Shown here: one piece after another, positions 16,582 to 24,401 of the stretch
Layout of the letters: every line of letters begins with the position of its first letter
Numbering within the stretch: the first letter of the stretch is position 1
From: Alphaproteobacteria bacterium
GTDB taxonomy: Bacteria > Pseudomonadota > Alphaproteobacteria > Micavibrionales > Micavibrionaceae
DNA: 34,995 nt
NCBI GenBank assembly: GCA_025451095.1
Contig: JANWLB010000003.1
Location: 1-34,995 of the forward strand
Reading direction: 5' to 3'
Notes under the pieces: generated by a model
The model's database searches: none
Told to the model about the DNA's origin: nothing
Seen by the model: only the letters and a program-made list of their open reading frames with translations
Position numbers and translations under genes: made by a program

Positions 16582-18393
16582 ATGTCTGATATCTGGCTTA
16601 AGCATCTGTCGGCGACGCTCTCTGAGCATGGCCTGATCGCATACATGTGGAATGCGAACGAAGACCGTTTTCAGTGGGCGGGCAATGCACGGGTGGTCCT
16701 GGGCCTGGAAATTCAGGATCAGCCCCAGAATAATGCTCAGTTTCATAAAATGATCAACCCGCAGCAAGCGCCGCAGCGCCTGGCCACGCTGCATGAGCTT
16801 ATGGGCCGCGTGACGGCCGCCGGCGATGCGAAAATAGTTTCTGGTTTTACAGCCCATTATAAAATCCGCCGCGGCGATGGCGCGCACGTGGATGTCGAGG
16901 AATCGACCACGATGCATATCGAGGAAGGTACAGGGCACAAACTTCTTTGCGGCTTTCTGAAGGTCAAGGCTGCAGAGCCCCTTGTGCACACAGGCGGTAA
17001 CGCGCCCGGCAAGATTATAATGCCCGAAACGATTCATGATTCGGGAACGTGCCATCACGGCCGGCTCAGTATTCGCTACAAGGTCGATGAATGGATGACT
17101 ATGGGTCTTGGCCAGTCAGCGGTCGGCTATCTGCTTGTGGTGGGCATGGACAGGCTTTCGTTGATGAACGAAGCCTTTGGTGCCCGCTATGCAGATGAAC
17201 TGATTGAAAAGACAGGCCTGCGCCTGCGCCAGATCACAGGCGATACCGGCTATGTTTCCCGCATTGATGGCGACGTTTTCGGCATTTTGTTCCCGCAGGC
17301 GCCGCACAATGAGATGGCGGCCGTGGCGCAGTTCATGCTCAACAATTTTTACGACACTCCGATCCAGACCAGCAAAGGTCCAATCGGGATCAGCATCTCT
17401 GTGGGCGGCATAGCGCTGGATTGCCAGAGTGCTCGTGATTCCGCGACATTAATTACACGGGCGGAAATGGCGATGCAGGCCGCCAAGGAAAAGGGGCGCA
17501 GCTGCTTTGTGTCTTATCAGGAAGCGGTCAGTCAGGCTGTCAGCAACCGTATGCTCCTCGAATCGGGCGATGAATTCCTCAGGGCGCTTAAAGACAACCG
17601 CGTCCGTCTGGCATTCCAGCCGATCCTGAATTCGAAATCGCATGATGTGACGTTCCATGAATGCCTGATCCGCATGATCGATGAGAACGGAAAAATTCTT
17701 CAGGCCGGGCAGTTCGTTCCCGCCGTCGAAAAGCTGGGCTTAAGCCGGCTGGTCGATCAGTATTCTATCCGCATGGCGGTTCAGGAGCTAAGCCTGTTCT
17801 CGAATCTTGAGCTCTCTGTCAACGTTTCAAATATGACCCTGACCAATCAGGACTGGCTGCGGAGTCTTGTGTCGGCGCTGCGCGACCGGCCGAGTCTGGC
17901 CCGTCGCCTGATTATTGAAATTACGGAAAGCGCAGCGATAACGGATATTGACCGGACTGTACGCGTTGTCAGGACGCTTAAGGATCTGGGTTGCCGCGTG
18001 GCGCTCGACGATTTCGGCACGGGTTATACGGCCTTCTCCCAGATCCGCGACATGGATATCGACATGGTCAAGATCGACAAGTCGTTCATACGCAATATCG
18101 GAGAAGACCAGAACCATCTCTTCATCAAGGCGCTTCAGCTTTTGGCCGACGGCGTCAATGTGGAGACTGTGGGCGAGGGCGCTGAAACGATGGCCGACGC
18201 GCAGCGTCTTGCCGGCGACGGCATCGACCATATCCAGGGCTATGTCTTTGGATTTCCGGCGATTGAACGCATCTGGCTGCCCAAAAACCACGTATTTCGC
18301 CAGATTCCGACGGAGATTCAAAAGCCCGCCGTCTCAACCGGCGAAGTTCATGAGCAGGTGATGGAAGATATCGCCGCGTGGGGTTACCGCTAG
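16582..18393 (+). CDS. PAS-GGDEF-EAL protein with degenerate GGDEF; probable c-di-GMP phosphodiesterase
   Basis: A 603-residue cytosolic protein. Residues 10-75 look like a PAS fold (LIAYMWNANEDRFQW), with a second linker region to about 145. The GGDEF domain (about 165-320) has DGDVF at 229-233 in place of GGDEF, so cyclase activity is unlikely, though it may still bind GTP. The EAL domain (about 335-585) has ECL at 360-362, keeping the metal-binding Glu. It also keeps ITES, DDFGTGY, the VKIDKSFI Lys, a VGEGAET form of AEGVET and QGYVFG, so hydrolysis of c-di-GMP is plausible. Divergence at the EAL and AEGVE motifs leaves open a sensor role. It is convergent with parE, 27 bases away. A CtrA-like half-site lies upstream. 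Confidence 0.88.
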   Translation: MSDIWLKHLSATLSEHGLIAYMWNANEDRFQWAGNARVVLGLEIQDQPQNNAQFHKMINPQQAPQRLATLHELMGRVTAAGDAKIVSGFTAHYKIRRGDGAHVDVEESTTMHIEEGTGHKLLCGFLKVKAAEPLVHTGGNAPGKIIMPETIHDSGTCHHGRLSIRYKVDEWMTMGLGQSAVGYLLVVGMDRLSLMNEAFGARYADELIEKTGLRLRQITGDTGYVSRIDGDVFGILFPQAPHNEMAAVAQFMLNNFYDTPIQTSKGPIGISISVGGIALDCQSARDSATLITRAEMAMQAAKEKGRSCFVSYQEAVSQAVSNRMLLESGDEFLRALKDNRVRLAFQPILNSKSHDVTFHECLIRMIDENGKILQAGQFVPAVEKLGLSRLVDQYSIRMAVQELSLFSNLELSVNVSNMTLTNQDWLRSLVSALRDRPSLARRLIIEITESAAITDIDRTVRVVRTLKDLGCRVALDDFGTGYTAFSQIRDMDIDMVKIDKSFIRNIGEDQNHLFIKALQLLADGVNVETVGEGAETMADAQRLAGDGIDHIQGYVFGFPAIERIWLPKNHVFRQIPTEIQKPAVSTGEVHEQVMEDIAAWGYR

Positions 18394-18420
18394 GCGGCCT
18401 AAATTCCAGTCTGACTAATT

Positions 18421-20451
18421 CTAGACATCGATGTCGCGCACGAAAGCCGCGTTTTCCTGGATGAACTGGAAGCGGGCGTCGGCGTTGCGGCCCATCAGGC
18501 GCTCAACCAGGTTGTCGACATCCTCGCGCGTGGTGGCCGTTTCTCCCTTTCCCCCCTTGTCGAGATCGGTTTCAGGCGTAATGCCAAGCGCGGCCATAAC
18601 GTCGGGCAGGCTGACGCGGATCAGCGTGCGGGTTTCCGGGTTCATGGTGGTTTCTTTCAGCTGTTTTGCCGGCATTTCTCCCAAGCCCTTGAAGCGGCTG
18701 ATGTCCACTTTCCTGCCTTTGAGCTCCGTTTTCATCAGCTCTTCCTTGTGAGCGTCATCGCGTGCATAGAAGCTTGTGGCACCCGCGCTCAGGCGATAGA
18801 GAGGCGGCTGCGCCAGATAGAGATGCCCACGTTCGATCAGCGGACGCATCTGGGTATAGAAAAACGTAACCAGAAGGCTGGCGATGTGGGCGCCGTCGAC
18901 ATCGGCGTCGGTCATGATAATCGTTTTCTCGTAGCGCAGATTGTCGAGCGAGAAATCCTTGCCCGCGCCGCAGCCCATGGCCAGGATCAGGTCCTGAATT
19001 TCCTGATTGGCGCGGATCTTGTCTCCCGTGGCGCTGACGACGTTGAGGATCTTGCCGCGCAGGGGCAGGATGGCCTGCGTTTCGCGGTTGCGCGCCTGTT
19101 TGGCAGAGCCGCCGGCGCTGTCTCCCTCGACGATAAAAAGCTCGGTTCCGGCTGATTCTGTGCGACTGCAATCGGCCAGCTTTCCCGGCAGGCGCAGCTT
19201 GCGCGTTGCGCTCTTGCGCGCCATGGACTTGTCCTCGCGCAGCCGCAATCTCTCCTCGGCTTTGTTAATGAGGTGTTCCAGCAGGACGCGGCTGGCATTG
19301 GGATCAGCCGAAAGCCAGTGGTCGAAATGGTCTTTGACCGCGTTGTCGACCAGCCGTGTGACCTCGGTCGAGGACAGCTTTTCCTTGGTCTGGCCCTGAA
19401 ACTGCGGCTCACGGATAAAAACGGATAGCAGTATCGCCGCGCCGCTGACAATATCTTCGGTCGTGATCTGCGCCGTCTTTTTATTGCCGGTCATCTCGCC
19501 ATAGGCGCGCAGGCCCCGGGAAAGGGCATTGCGCAGACCCTGTTCGTGCGTGCCGCCCTGCGGAGTCGGAATGGTATTGCAATAAGAATGGATAAAGCCT
19601 TCGCCGTCTTCCGGCCAGGCAATGGCGATCTCGACGCGCCCTGCCTTGTCGGCCAGACTGATCTGGCCTTGAAACGGTGTTGGTGTCAGGGTCGGGCGTT
19701 TTTCCAAAGAGGCCTGCAGGAAATCCAGAAGACCTTTGGGAAAGCGGAACTTCTCCTCGGCGGGAATCGCGCTGTCTTTGTCCAGAAGTTCCTTGTCGCA
19801 GCGCCAGACAATCTCCACGCCTCTGAAAAGATAGGCCTTGGAGCGCGCCATCTGGTATAGCCATGCGGGCTTGAAATGAGCTTTCGTACCAAAGATTTCA
19901 GGATCGGGATGAAAGCAGACTGTTGTTCCGCTGCGATTGCCGGCGCTCCCCTTTTTTTCCAGTTTGCTTGTGACGTGGCCGCGCGCGTAAGACTGGCGGT
20001 AAAGGCTTTTGTCGCGTGCCACTTCGACCCACATCCAGTCGGAGAGAGCGTTGACAACTGAAGAGCCGACGCCGTGCAGCCCACCCGATGTTTCATAAAC
20101 CTTGCCGCTGAACTTGCCGCCGGAATGCAGCGTCGTAAAAATTACCTCCAGCGCGGATTTTTTGGGAAACTTGGGATGGTTGTCGACCGGTATGCCGCGG
20201 CCGTTATCCGTGATCGCCACGCTGTTGTCTGCGTGAAGAATGAGCTCAATTCTGTCGGCGTGACCGGCGACGGCCTCATCCATGGCATTGTCCAGAATCT
20301 CCCCCGCCAGATGGTGAAGGGCGCGCTCGTCTGTGCCGCCGATATACATGCCGGGGCGGCGGCGGACGGGCTCCAGCCCTTCCAGAACCTCAATATCGGC
20401 GGCGCCGTAGCCTTTTTTGCCTGCGGGAGCTGTGTTGAAAAGATCTGCCAT
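18421..20451 (-). CDS. parE: DNA topoisomerase IV subunit B (ParE)
   Basis: ParE is the ATPase subunit of topoisomerase IV, which unlinks daughter chromosomes. The 676-residue product has a GHKL ATPase (EILDNAMDEA near residue 50, DNGRGIPVD, GGLHGVGSSVVNALS) and a transducer domain including QTKEKLSSTEV. It also has a TOPRIM domain with Glu442 in LFIVEGDSAGGSAKQ and the DADVDGAHI metal motif, and a C-terminal FKGLGEMPAKQLKETTMNP. Length and the absence of a GyrB-type insert, together with the MADLFN start, favour ParE over GyrB. The stop lies 27 bases from the convergent GGDEF/EAL gene, and 93 bases separate its start from the divergent thioesterase gene. Confidence 0.94.
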   Translation of the reverse strand: MADLFNTAPAGKKGYGAADIEVLEGLEPVRRRPGMYIGGTDERALHHLAGEILDNAMDEAVAGHADRIELILHADNSVAITDNGRGIPVDNHPKFPKKSALEVIFTTLHSGGKFSGKVYETSGGLHGVGSSVVNALSDWMWVEVARDKSLYRQSYARGHVTSKLEKKGSAGNRSGTTVCFHPDPEIFGTKAHFKPAWLYQMARSKAYLFRGVEIVWRCDKELLDKDSAIPAEEKFRFPKGLLDFLQASLEKRPTLTPTPFQGQISLADKAGRVEIAIAWPEDGEGFIHSYCNTIPTPQGGTHEQGLRNALSRGLRAYGEMTGNKKTAQITTEDIVSGAAILLSVFIREPQFQGQTKEKLSSTEVTRLVDNAVKDHFDHWLSADPNASRVLLEHLINKAEERLRLREDKSMARKSATRKLRLPGKLADCSRTESAGTELFIVEGDSAGGSAKQARNRETQAILPLRGKILNVVSATGDKIRANQEIQDLILAMGCGAGKDFSLDNLRYEKTIIMTDADVDGAHIASLLVTFFYTQMRPLIERGHLYLAQPPLYRLSAGATSFYARDDAHKEELMKTELKGRKVDISRFKGLGEMPAKQLKETTMNPETRTLIRVSLPDVMAALGITPETDLDKGGKGETATTREDVDNLVERLMGRNADARFQFIQENAAFVRDIDV

Positions 20452-20544
20452 AAAAAGTGCTCAATCGGTCTTTATAGTGGTTTTCAGGAGTCTTAGCCGT
20501 TATGATTGATACCCAATGGAAGCTGTTTTGAGAAGCCAAACCAG

Positions 20545-21417
20545 ATGAATAAGGCCAAAAAAAGAGTGAATAAGGCTTTCAGGGGCATCTACGGGCGAGC
20601 GCTGACCCGTACCCGGACTCCCCGGGACGAAGATACGATCACTGACAATTATATAGGCGCCGGGTGGCTTTTGTCCCAAATGGATATTGCCGCCGGAATC
20701 AGGGCTCATAATTACGTGGGCGACCGGACGGTGACGGTGGGGCTTGATGCCATGTCATTTCAGAAGCCGGTTTTTGTCGGCAACCTGGTTTCCATCTATA
20801 CGGAAGTCGTCAGACAGGGGCGCAGTTCGGTGGACATCAGGGTCGAGAGCTGGGCTAAAAAGGGAAAAGTGCGTGAAAAAGTCACGGAAGGACTTTTTAC
20901 CTTCGTTGCAATCGATGGAAATCACAGACCGATGGAGATTAGGCAGCAACCCAAAAAGGACAAAAAGGGAAAGCTGCCGCCACCGATGTTTTTTGCGCGC
21001 CCTCCTCACCAGCATACGCCCGCATCCAATGCACCGTCGGAAACAAAGCGCCCCCGTCTGGTCGTCGTGCCGCGGCAAAGAGACAAAAATTACCTGGGCG
21101 ACATATTCGGCGGCTGGGTGCTGGATCATATGGATGTGGCCTGCGCTCTCGAAGTGGAGCGGCATGTGGGGCCAGGCCTCCGTCCGGCAACTGTGGGGAT
21201 TGAGGCCATGAGTTTCGATAGGCCTGTATTCGCAGGCGACGAGCTGGGGTTTTATACAAAAGTTGTCAAAACCGGGAATAAATCTATTTCCGTGAAAGTG
21301 GAGACATGGGCAACCAGGCATGAAAATGGCAGGCAGGAAAAGGTGACGGCAGGCGTTTTCACCTATGTGATCGTCGGCGCCGACAGAAAAACCGTTCCGG
21401 TCCAGCCGAAACTTTGA
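20545..21417 (+). CDS. Tandem double-hotdog acyl-CoA thioesterase family protein
   Basis: Predicted to hydrolyse acyl-CoA thioesters, as in the YciA/BACH group. The 290-residue protein contains two hotdog repeats, about residues 16-133 and 165-288. They align visibly: GAGWLLSQMDIAAGI matches GGWVLDHMDVACAL, TVGLDAMSFQKPVFVG matches TVGIEAMSFDRPVFAG, and VDIRVESWA matches ISVKVETWA. In repeat 1 the YxGDIFGGW segment has shrunk to YIGAGW, so one repeat may have become structural. The repeats are joined by a Lys/Pro-rich linker. I chose the ATG at 20545, because the longer frame depends on a TTG in the divergent promoter region. An exported protein gene follows 16 bases later, likely in the same operon. 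Confidence 0.8.
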   Translation: MNKAKKRVNKAFRGIYGRALTRTRTPRDEDTITDNYIGAGWLLSQMDIAAGIRAHNYVGDRTVTVGLDAMSFQKPVFVGNLVSIYTEVVRQGRSSVDIRVESWAKKGKVREKVTEGLFTFVAIDGNHRPMEIRQQPKKDKKGKLPPPMFFARPPHQHTPASNAPSETKRPRLVVVPRQRDKNYLGDIFGGWVLDHMDVACALEVERHVGPGLRPATVGIEAMSFDRPVFAGDELGFYTKVVKTGNKSISVKVETWATRHENGRQEKVTAGVFTYVIVGADRKTVPVQPKL

Positions 21418-21433
21418 TCGAAGGAAATACGAA

Positions 21434-22567
21434 ATGAGACAGTGCAGACATGTTTTTATCGCCCTGATCGCTTTTTTCATCTGTGTTCCGGTGGTACAGG
21501 CACAGATGCTGGATATACAAAAAATTCAGAAGATTCCCCGTTTCAAGGAGTTGACGGACGAGAAGTTTACCGCTGAAACCAATGCCGTGGAGGAAAAGCC
21601 TAAAGGCGATAAATATCTGGCATATCGCCTGAGGCTGCCAAAAGACTGGTCGAAAGTGCTCGAGGATGCGCCGCCGGAAGAAGAGGGCAGCGGTCAGGAG
21701 ATGAGCCGCCGTATTCTGGGCAAGGTGAACACTTATTTCAGCCCTGCCAATACGGATATCTTAAGCCGTTTTGAAGTGCGCGCGCTTGAGCTTGAGCATG
21801 ATATTTCCGCACGCAACTGGTTTCTGAATTACGTGCTGGTGAATGGCTATACACTTCAGGGCATGGAAGAGGTTTCTAACCGCCGCGTGGAGGCTCTCTA
21901 CGTGTTGCTGGAAAAGGACATTCCTTACATCGTCCGTACAGTGGCAGAGATCAATGGTTCGCGCATAGTTCTGGCGTCCTATTACATGCCTGATATGAGG
22001 TGGGAAGCCGAAAAGGCCATTCAGGAAAAAATCGTCGGCTCCTTCAAGTTTATAAAGCCGGAAAGGATCAGGATCGAGTCGGCGCGTACTTTTGCCTTTC
22101 TTGATATTCTTCGTTTCGATTACCCTGTTTCATGGCGACTATCGGCGCCGAATATTTATTCGACGGATGTCATGGATGCCAAGCTGGTGAGTTCGCCGGA
22201 TGACAAGATTCTCGACGGCGAAATTAGCGTCCATATCATATCCACGGAGCTGGATACGACTTTGGCGCAGGAAGTGCAGAACCTGAAAGGAGATATCACC
22301 GATACAGGTCTGGCTATCGGAAAGCTGATCGAGGTGCCCACCAATTACAAGTTTCATAATCATATCTATTTCAGCCGCGTCGAGGTATATCAGGCGAACG
22401 ACAAGCTGAAAAAGGTCGAGGAGCACGAATACTGGCTCGCGATCATGGCGGAGGACCGTTATTACTATATTGTGACAATGGTAACGCCCAGCCGTGGATC
22501 CAACTTCTACATATGGGTCCGTAATTCTGGCGCCTTTCAGACGGTCATTGAATCTCTGAGGCCCTGA
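21434..22567 (+). CDS. Exported protein of unknown function
   Basis: A 377-residue protein with a clear signal peptide (hydrophobic core at about residues 8-20, probable cleavage after VQA at 23). I do not recognise the mature domain. It reads as two alpha/beta halves, about 50-215 and 220-377, each with a strand-rich part and a closing helix (EKAIQEKIVGSFKF; GAFQTVIESLRP). A distant PsbP/DcrB-like fold is conceivable but not shown. There is no lipobox Cys at the cleavage site, so a soluble periplasmic protein is likely. AAGGA precedes the ATG, and it lies 16 bases after the thioesterase gene. A terminator follows at 22585. Confidence 0.75.
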   Translation: MRQCRHVFIALIAFFICVPVVQAQMLDIQKIQKIPRFKELTDEKFTAETNAVEEKPKGDKYLAYRLRLPKDWSKVLEDAPPEEEGSGQEMSRRILGKVNTYFSPANTDILSRFEVRALELEHDISARNWFLNYVLVNGYTLQGMEEVSNRRVEALYVLLEKDIPYIVRTVAEINGSRIVLASYYMPDMRWEAEKAIQEKIVGSFKFIKPERIRIESARTFAFLDILRFDYPVSWRLSAPNIYSTDVMDAKLVSSPDDKILDGEISVHIISTELDTTLAQEVQNLKGDITDTGLAIGKLIEVPTNYKFHNHIYFSRVEVYQANDKLKKVEEHEYWLAIMAEDRYYYIVTMVTPSRGSNFYIWVRNSGAFQTVIESLRP

Positions 22568-22584
22568 TCCGGTTTGCGCAATTA

Positions 22585-22623
22585 AAAACGGCGCCTGGTA
22601 TTTCCGGGCGCCGTTTTCTTTTT
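22585..22623. terminator. Terminator between the convergent exported-protein gene and glnA
   Basis: AAAACGGCGCC (22585-22595) pairs perfectly with GGCGCCGTTTT (22607-22617), and CTTTTTC follows. The A run on the 5' side would give a U run for minus-strand transcripts too, so it may work in both directions, ending glnA 16 bases after its stop. Confidence 0.92.
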
Positions 22624-22638
22624 CGGATGTTAGTTGTC

Positions 22639-24069
22639 TTAGGAGGAGTAATACATCTGGAATTCAATGGGGTGGGGCATTGTCTCATAGGCGTCGATCT
22701 CTTCCATTTTAAGATCAACGTAGCCTTCAAGAAAGTCTGTGGTGAAGACATCGCCCTTGAGGAGGAACTCATGGTCTTCCTGCAGGGATTCCATAGCCTC
22801 GCGCAGGGAGCCGCAGACGGTCGGCACGGCCGCCAGCTCTTCCTCGGGCAGTTCGTAAAGGTTCTTGTCGATGGCCTCGCCGGGGTGGATCTTGTTCTGG
22901 ATACCATCCAGGCCCGCCATCAGCATGGCGGCGAAAGCCAGATACGGGTTAGCGAGCGGATCAGGGAACCGGACCTCGACACGCTTGGCCTGCGGCGCCT
23001 TCGCGAAGGGAATCCGGCATGAAGCCGAGCGGTTCCGCGAGCTGTAAGCGAGCAGAACAGGCGCCTCGTAGCCCGGGACCAGACGTTTGTAGCTGTTGGT
23101 CGTCGGGTTGGTAAGCGCGTTCAGCGCGCGCGCATGTCTGATAATGCCGCCGATATAGTAAAGGCAGGTTTCGGACAGTCCGGCATAGCCGTCGCCGGCA
23201 AATATCGGCTTGCCGCCCTTGGAGAGCGACTGGTGCACGTGCATGCCGGAGCCGTTGTCGCCATAGACGGGCTTGGGCAGGAAGGTCGCTGATTTGCCGT
23301 AGGCGTGCGCGACGTTGTGCACGACATGTTTGTAAAGCTGGATGTTATCGGCCGAGTCGACGAGGGAAGAATATTTTATGCCCAGCTCCGACTGGCATGG
23401 CGCGACTTCGTGGTGGTGTTTTTCGACCGGCACACCCATCGTGCGCATGACGGTCAGCATTTCCGCTCGCAGGTTAGAGGAGCTGTCGACCGGGGCCTCG
23501 GGGAAATAGCCACCTTTGATGCGTGGACGGTGGCCCATGTTGCCGCCGTCATATTCAGTGCCCGAGTTCCAGGGGCCTTCCGCGCTGTCAATGCGGTAGC
23601 CGACGCTGTTCATGTCAACTTTGATGTGAACGTCATCGAAAATAAAAAATTCAGCCTCCGGGCCGAAATAGGCGGCGTCGGCCAGTCCGGTGGATTTGAG
23701 ATACGTCTCGGCGGCCTTGGCGATGGAGCGCGGGTCGCGGTTGTAGGGCTTGCCCGTCGTCGGCTCAAGGACGTCGCAGAAGATCTTCAGGGTTGTCTGC
23801 GCCGCGAACGGATCGGGGCAGACCTTCATGACATCCGGCTTCAGGAGCATGTCGGATTCGTTGATCGACTTCCAGCCGGCGATGGAGGAGCCGTCGAAGT
23901 AAATGCCTTCCTCGAGCAGGCCCTTGTCGATGGAATCGACGTGCTGCGCGGTGTGCTGCCATTTGCCGCGCATGTCTGTGAAGTTGAAATCAACATACTG
24001 GACCTCTTGTTCCTCGATAAGCTTGAGAAAATCGGAAACGGTCTTTATTTTCATAGTGTTGGCAGACAT
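22639..24069 (-). CDS. glnA: Glutamine synthetase type I
   Basis: Makes glutamine from glutamate, ammonia and ATP, and is the entry point of nitrogen assimilation. I start it at the ATG at 24069 (476 residues, MSANTMKIK), which has GGAG at 9-base spacing; a longer frame to 24108 has no such site. Family landmarks include [19 protein letters not shown] near residue 60, the [10 protein letters not shown] metal motif, [10 protein letters not shown], the [12 protein letters not shown] segment and NRSASCRIP. The adenylylation Tyr lies at about residue 405 in [10 protein letters not shown], so control by GlnE-type adenylylation is expected. No glnB precedes it, unlike the glnBA operon common in alphaproteobacteria. 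A perfect palindrome lies 53 bases before the start. Confidence 0.97.
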   Translation of the reverse strand: MSANTMKIKTVSDFLKLIEEQEVQYVDFNFTDMRGKWQHTAQHVDSIDKGLLEEGIYFDGSSIAGWKSINESDMLLKPDVMKVCPDPFAAQTTLKIFCDVLEPTTGKPYNRDPRSIAKAAETYLKSTGLADAAYFGPEAEFFIFDDVHIKVDMNSVGYRIDSAEGPWNSGTEYDGGNMGHRPRIKGGYFPEAPVDSSSNLRAEMLTVMRTMGVPVEKHHHEVAPCQSELGIKYSSLVDSADNIQLYKHVVHNVAHAYGKSATFLPKPVYGDNGSGMHVHQSLSKGGKPIFAGDGYAGLSETCLYYIGGIIRHARALNALTNPTTNSYKRLVPGYEAPVLLAYSSRNRSASCRIPFAKAPQAKRVEVRFPDPLANPYLAFAAMLMAGLDGIQNKIHPGEAIDKNLYELPEEELAAVPTVCGSLREAMESLQEDHEFLLKGDVFTTDFLEGYVDLKMEEIDAYETMPHPIEFQMYYSS

Positions 24070-24121
24070 GACTGATGACTCCAAATGAAGCAGGTTATTG
24101 CGTTGCACCTATGTAGAAAAC

Positions 24122-24136
24122 GCATATCTGATATGC
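24122..24136. promoter_or_regulatory. Palindrome in the glnA upstream region
   Basis: GCATATC (24122-24128), one T, then GATATGC (24130-24136) form a perfect 7-bp inverted repeat 53 bases before the glnA start. This is typical of a dimeric repressor or activator site. It does not match the NtrC consensus. The rest of 24070-24263 shows no promoter that I can defend for glnA. Confidence 0.45.
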
Positions 24137-24217
24137 ATTTGGAGGACAATAGCATGCAGCTTGAGTTGCGTCTACGGCCAATTTAAAAATTTCGATGGTT
24201 TTCGGATGGACAAAAAC

Positions 24218-24247
24218 TTGTTCTTATCCCCTTTATCGGTGTAAAGA
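24218..24247 (+). promoter_or_regulatory. Possible tRNA-His promoter
   Basis: TTGTTC (24218-24223) and TAAAGA (24242-24247) are 18 bases apart and end 16 bases before the tRNA. Both differ from consensus, so support is moderate. Confidence 0.35.
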
Positions 24248-24263
24248 ATTTTCTCTTTCCTGT

Positions 24264-24339
24264 GGCGGCTGTAGCTCAGGGGTAGAGCACTCGGTTGTGG
24301 TCCGAGTTGTCGCGGGTTCGAAGCCCGTCAGCCGCCCCA
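24264..24339 (+). tRNA. tRNA-His (GTG)
   Basis: A full cloverleaf can be folded. The acceptor GCGGCTG (24265-24271) pairs with CAGCCGC (24329-24335), and the extra G at 24264 sits opposite discriminator C at 24336, the hallmark of tRNA-His. The anticodon stem CTCGG/CCGAG holds the loop with anticodon GTG. The T arm has GGTTCGAAG. The CCA end is encoded (24337-24339). Confidence 0.96.
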
Positions 24340-24390
24340 TTTTTTCATATTTCAAATTTCGGAGAGGGTAGTCATGCCCTTTTTCCCTTC

Positions 24391-24396
24391 TATAAT
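24391..24396 (+). promoter_or_regulatory. Consensus -10 element directly before nnr
   Basis: TATAAT at 24391-24396 is a perfect -10 box. It ends five bases before the nnr ATG at 24402, which would put the transcription start at or within two bases of the start codon. No good -35 is seen 16-18 bases upstream. Confidence 0.5.
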
Positions 24397-24401
24397 ACCG
24401 C

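Noticed and set aside
18755-19171. Minus-strand frame within parE in another phase
   Set aside because: Same-strand shadow of parE with Arg/His-rich translation; the ParE frame has the TOPRIM and metal motifs.
23305-24075. Plus-strand frame of 256 codons over glnA
   Set aside because: It is antisense to conserved glutamine synthetase motifs and has no ribosome binding site or family pattern.
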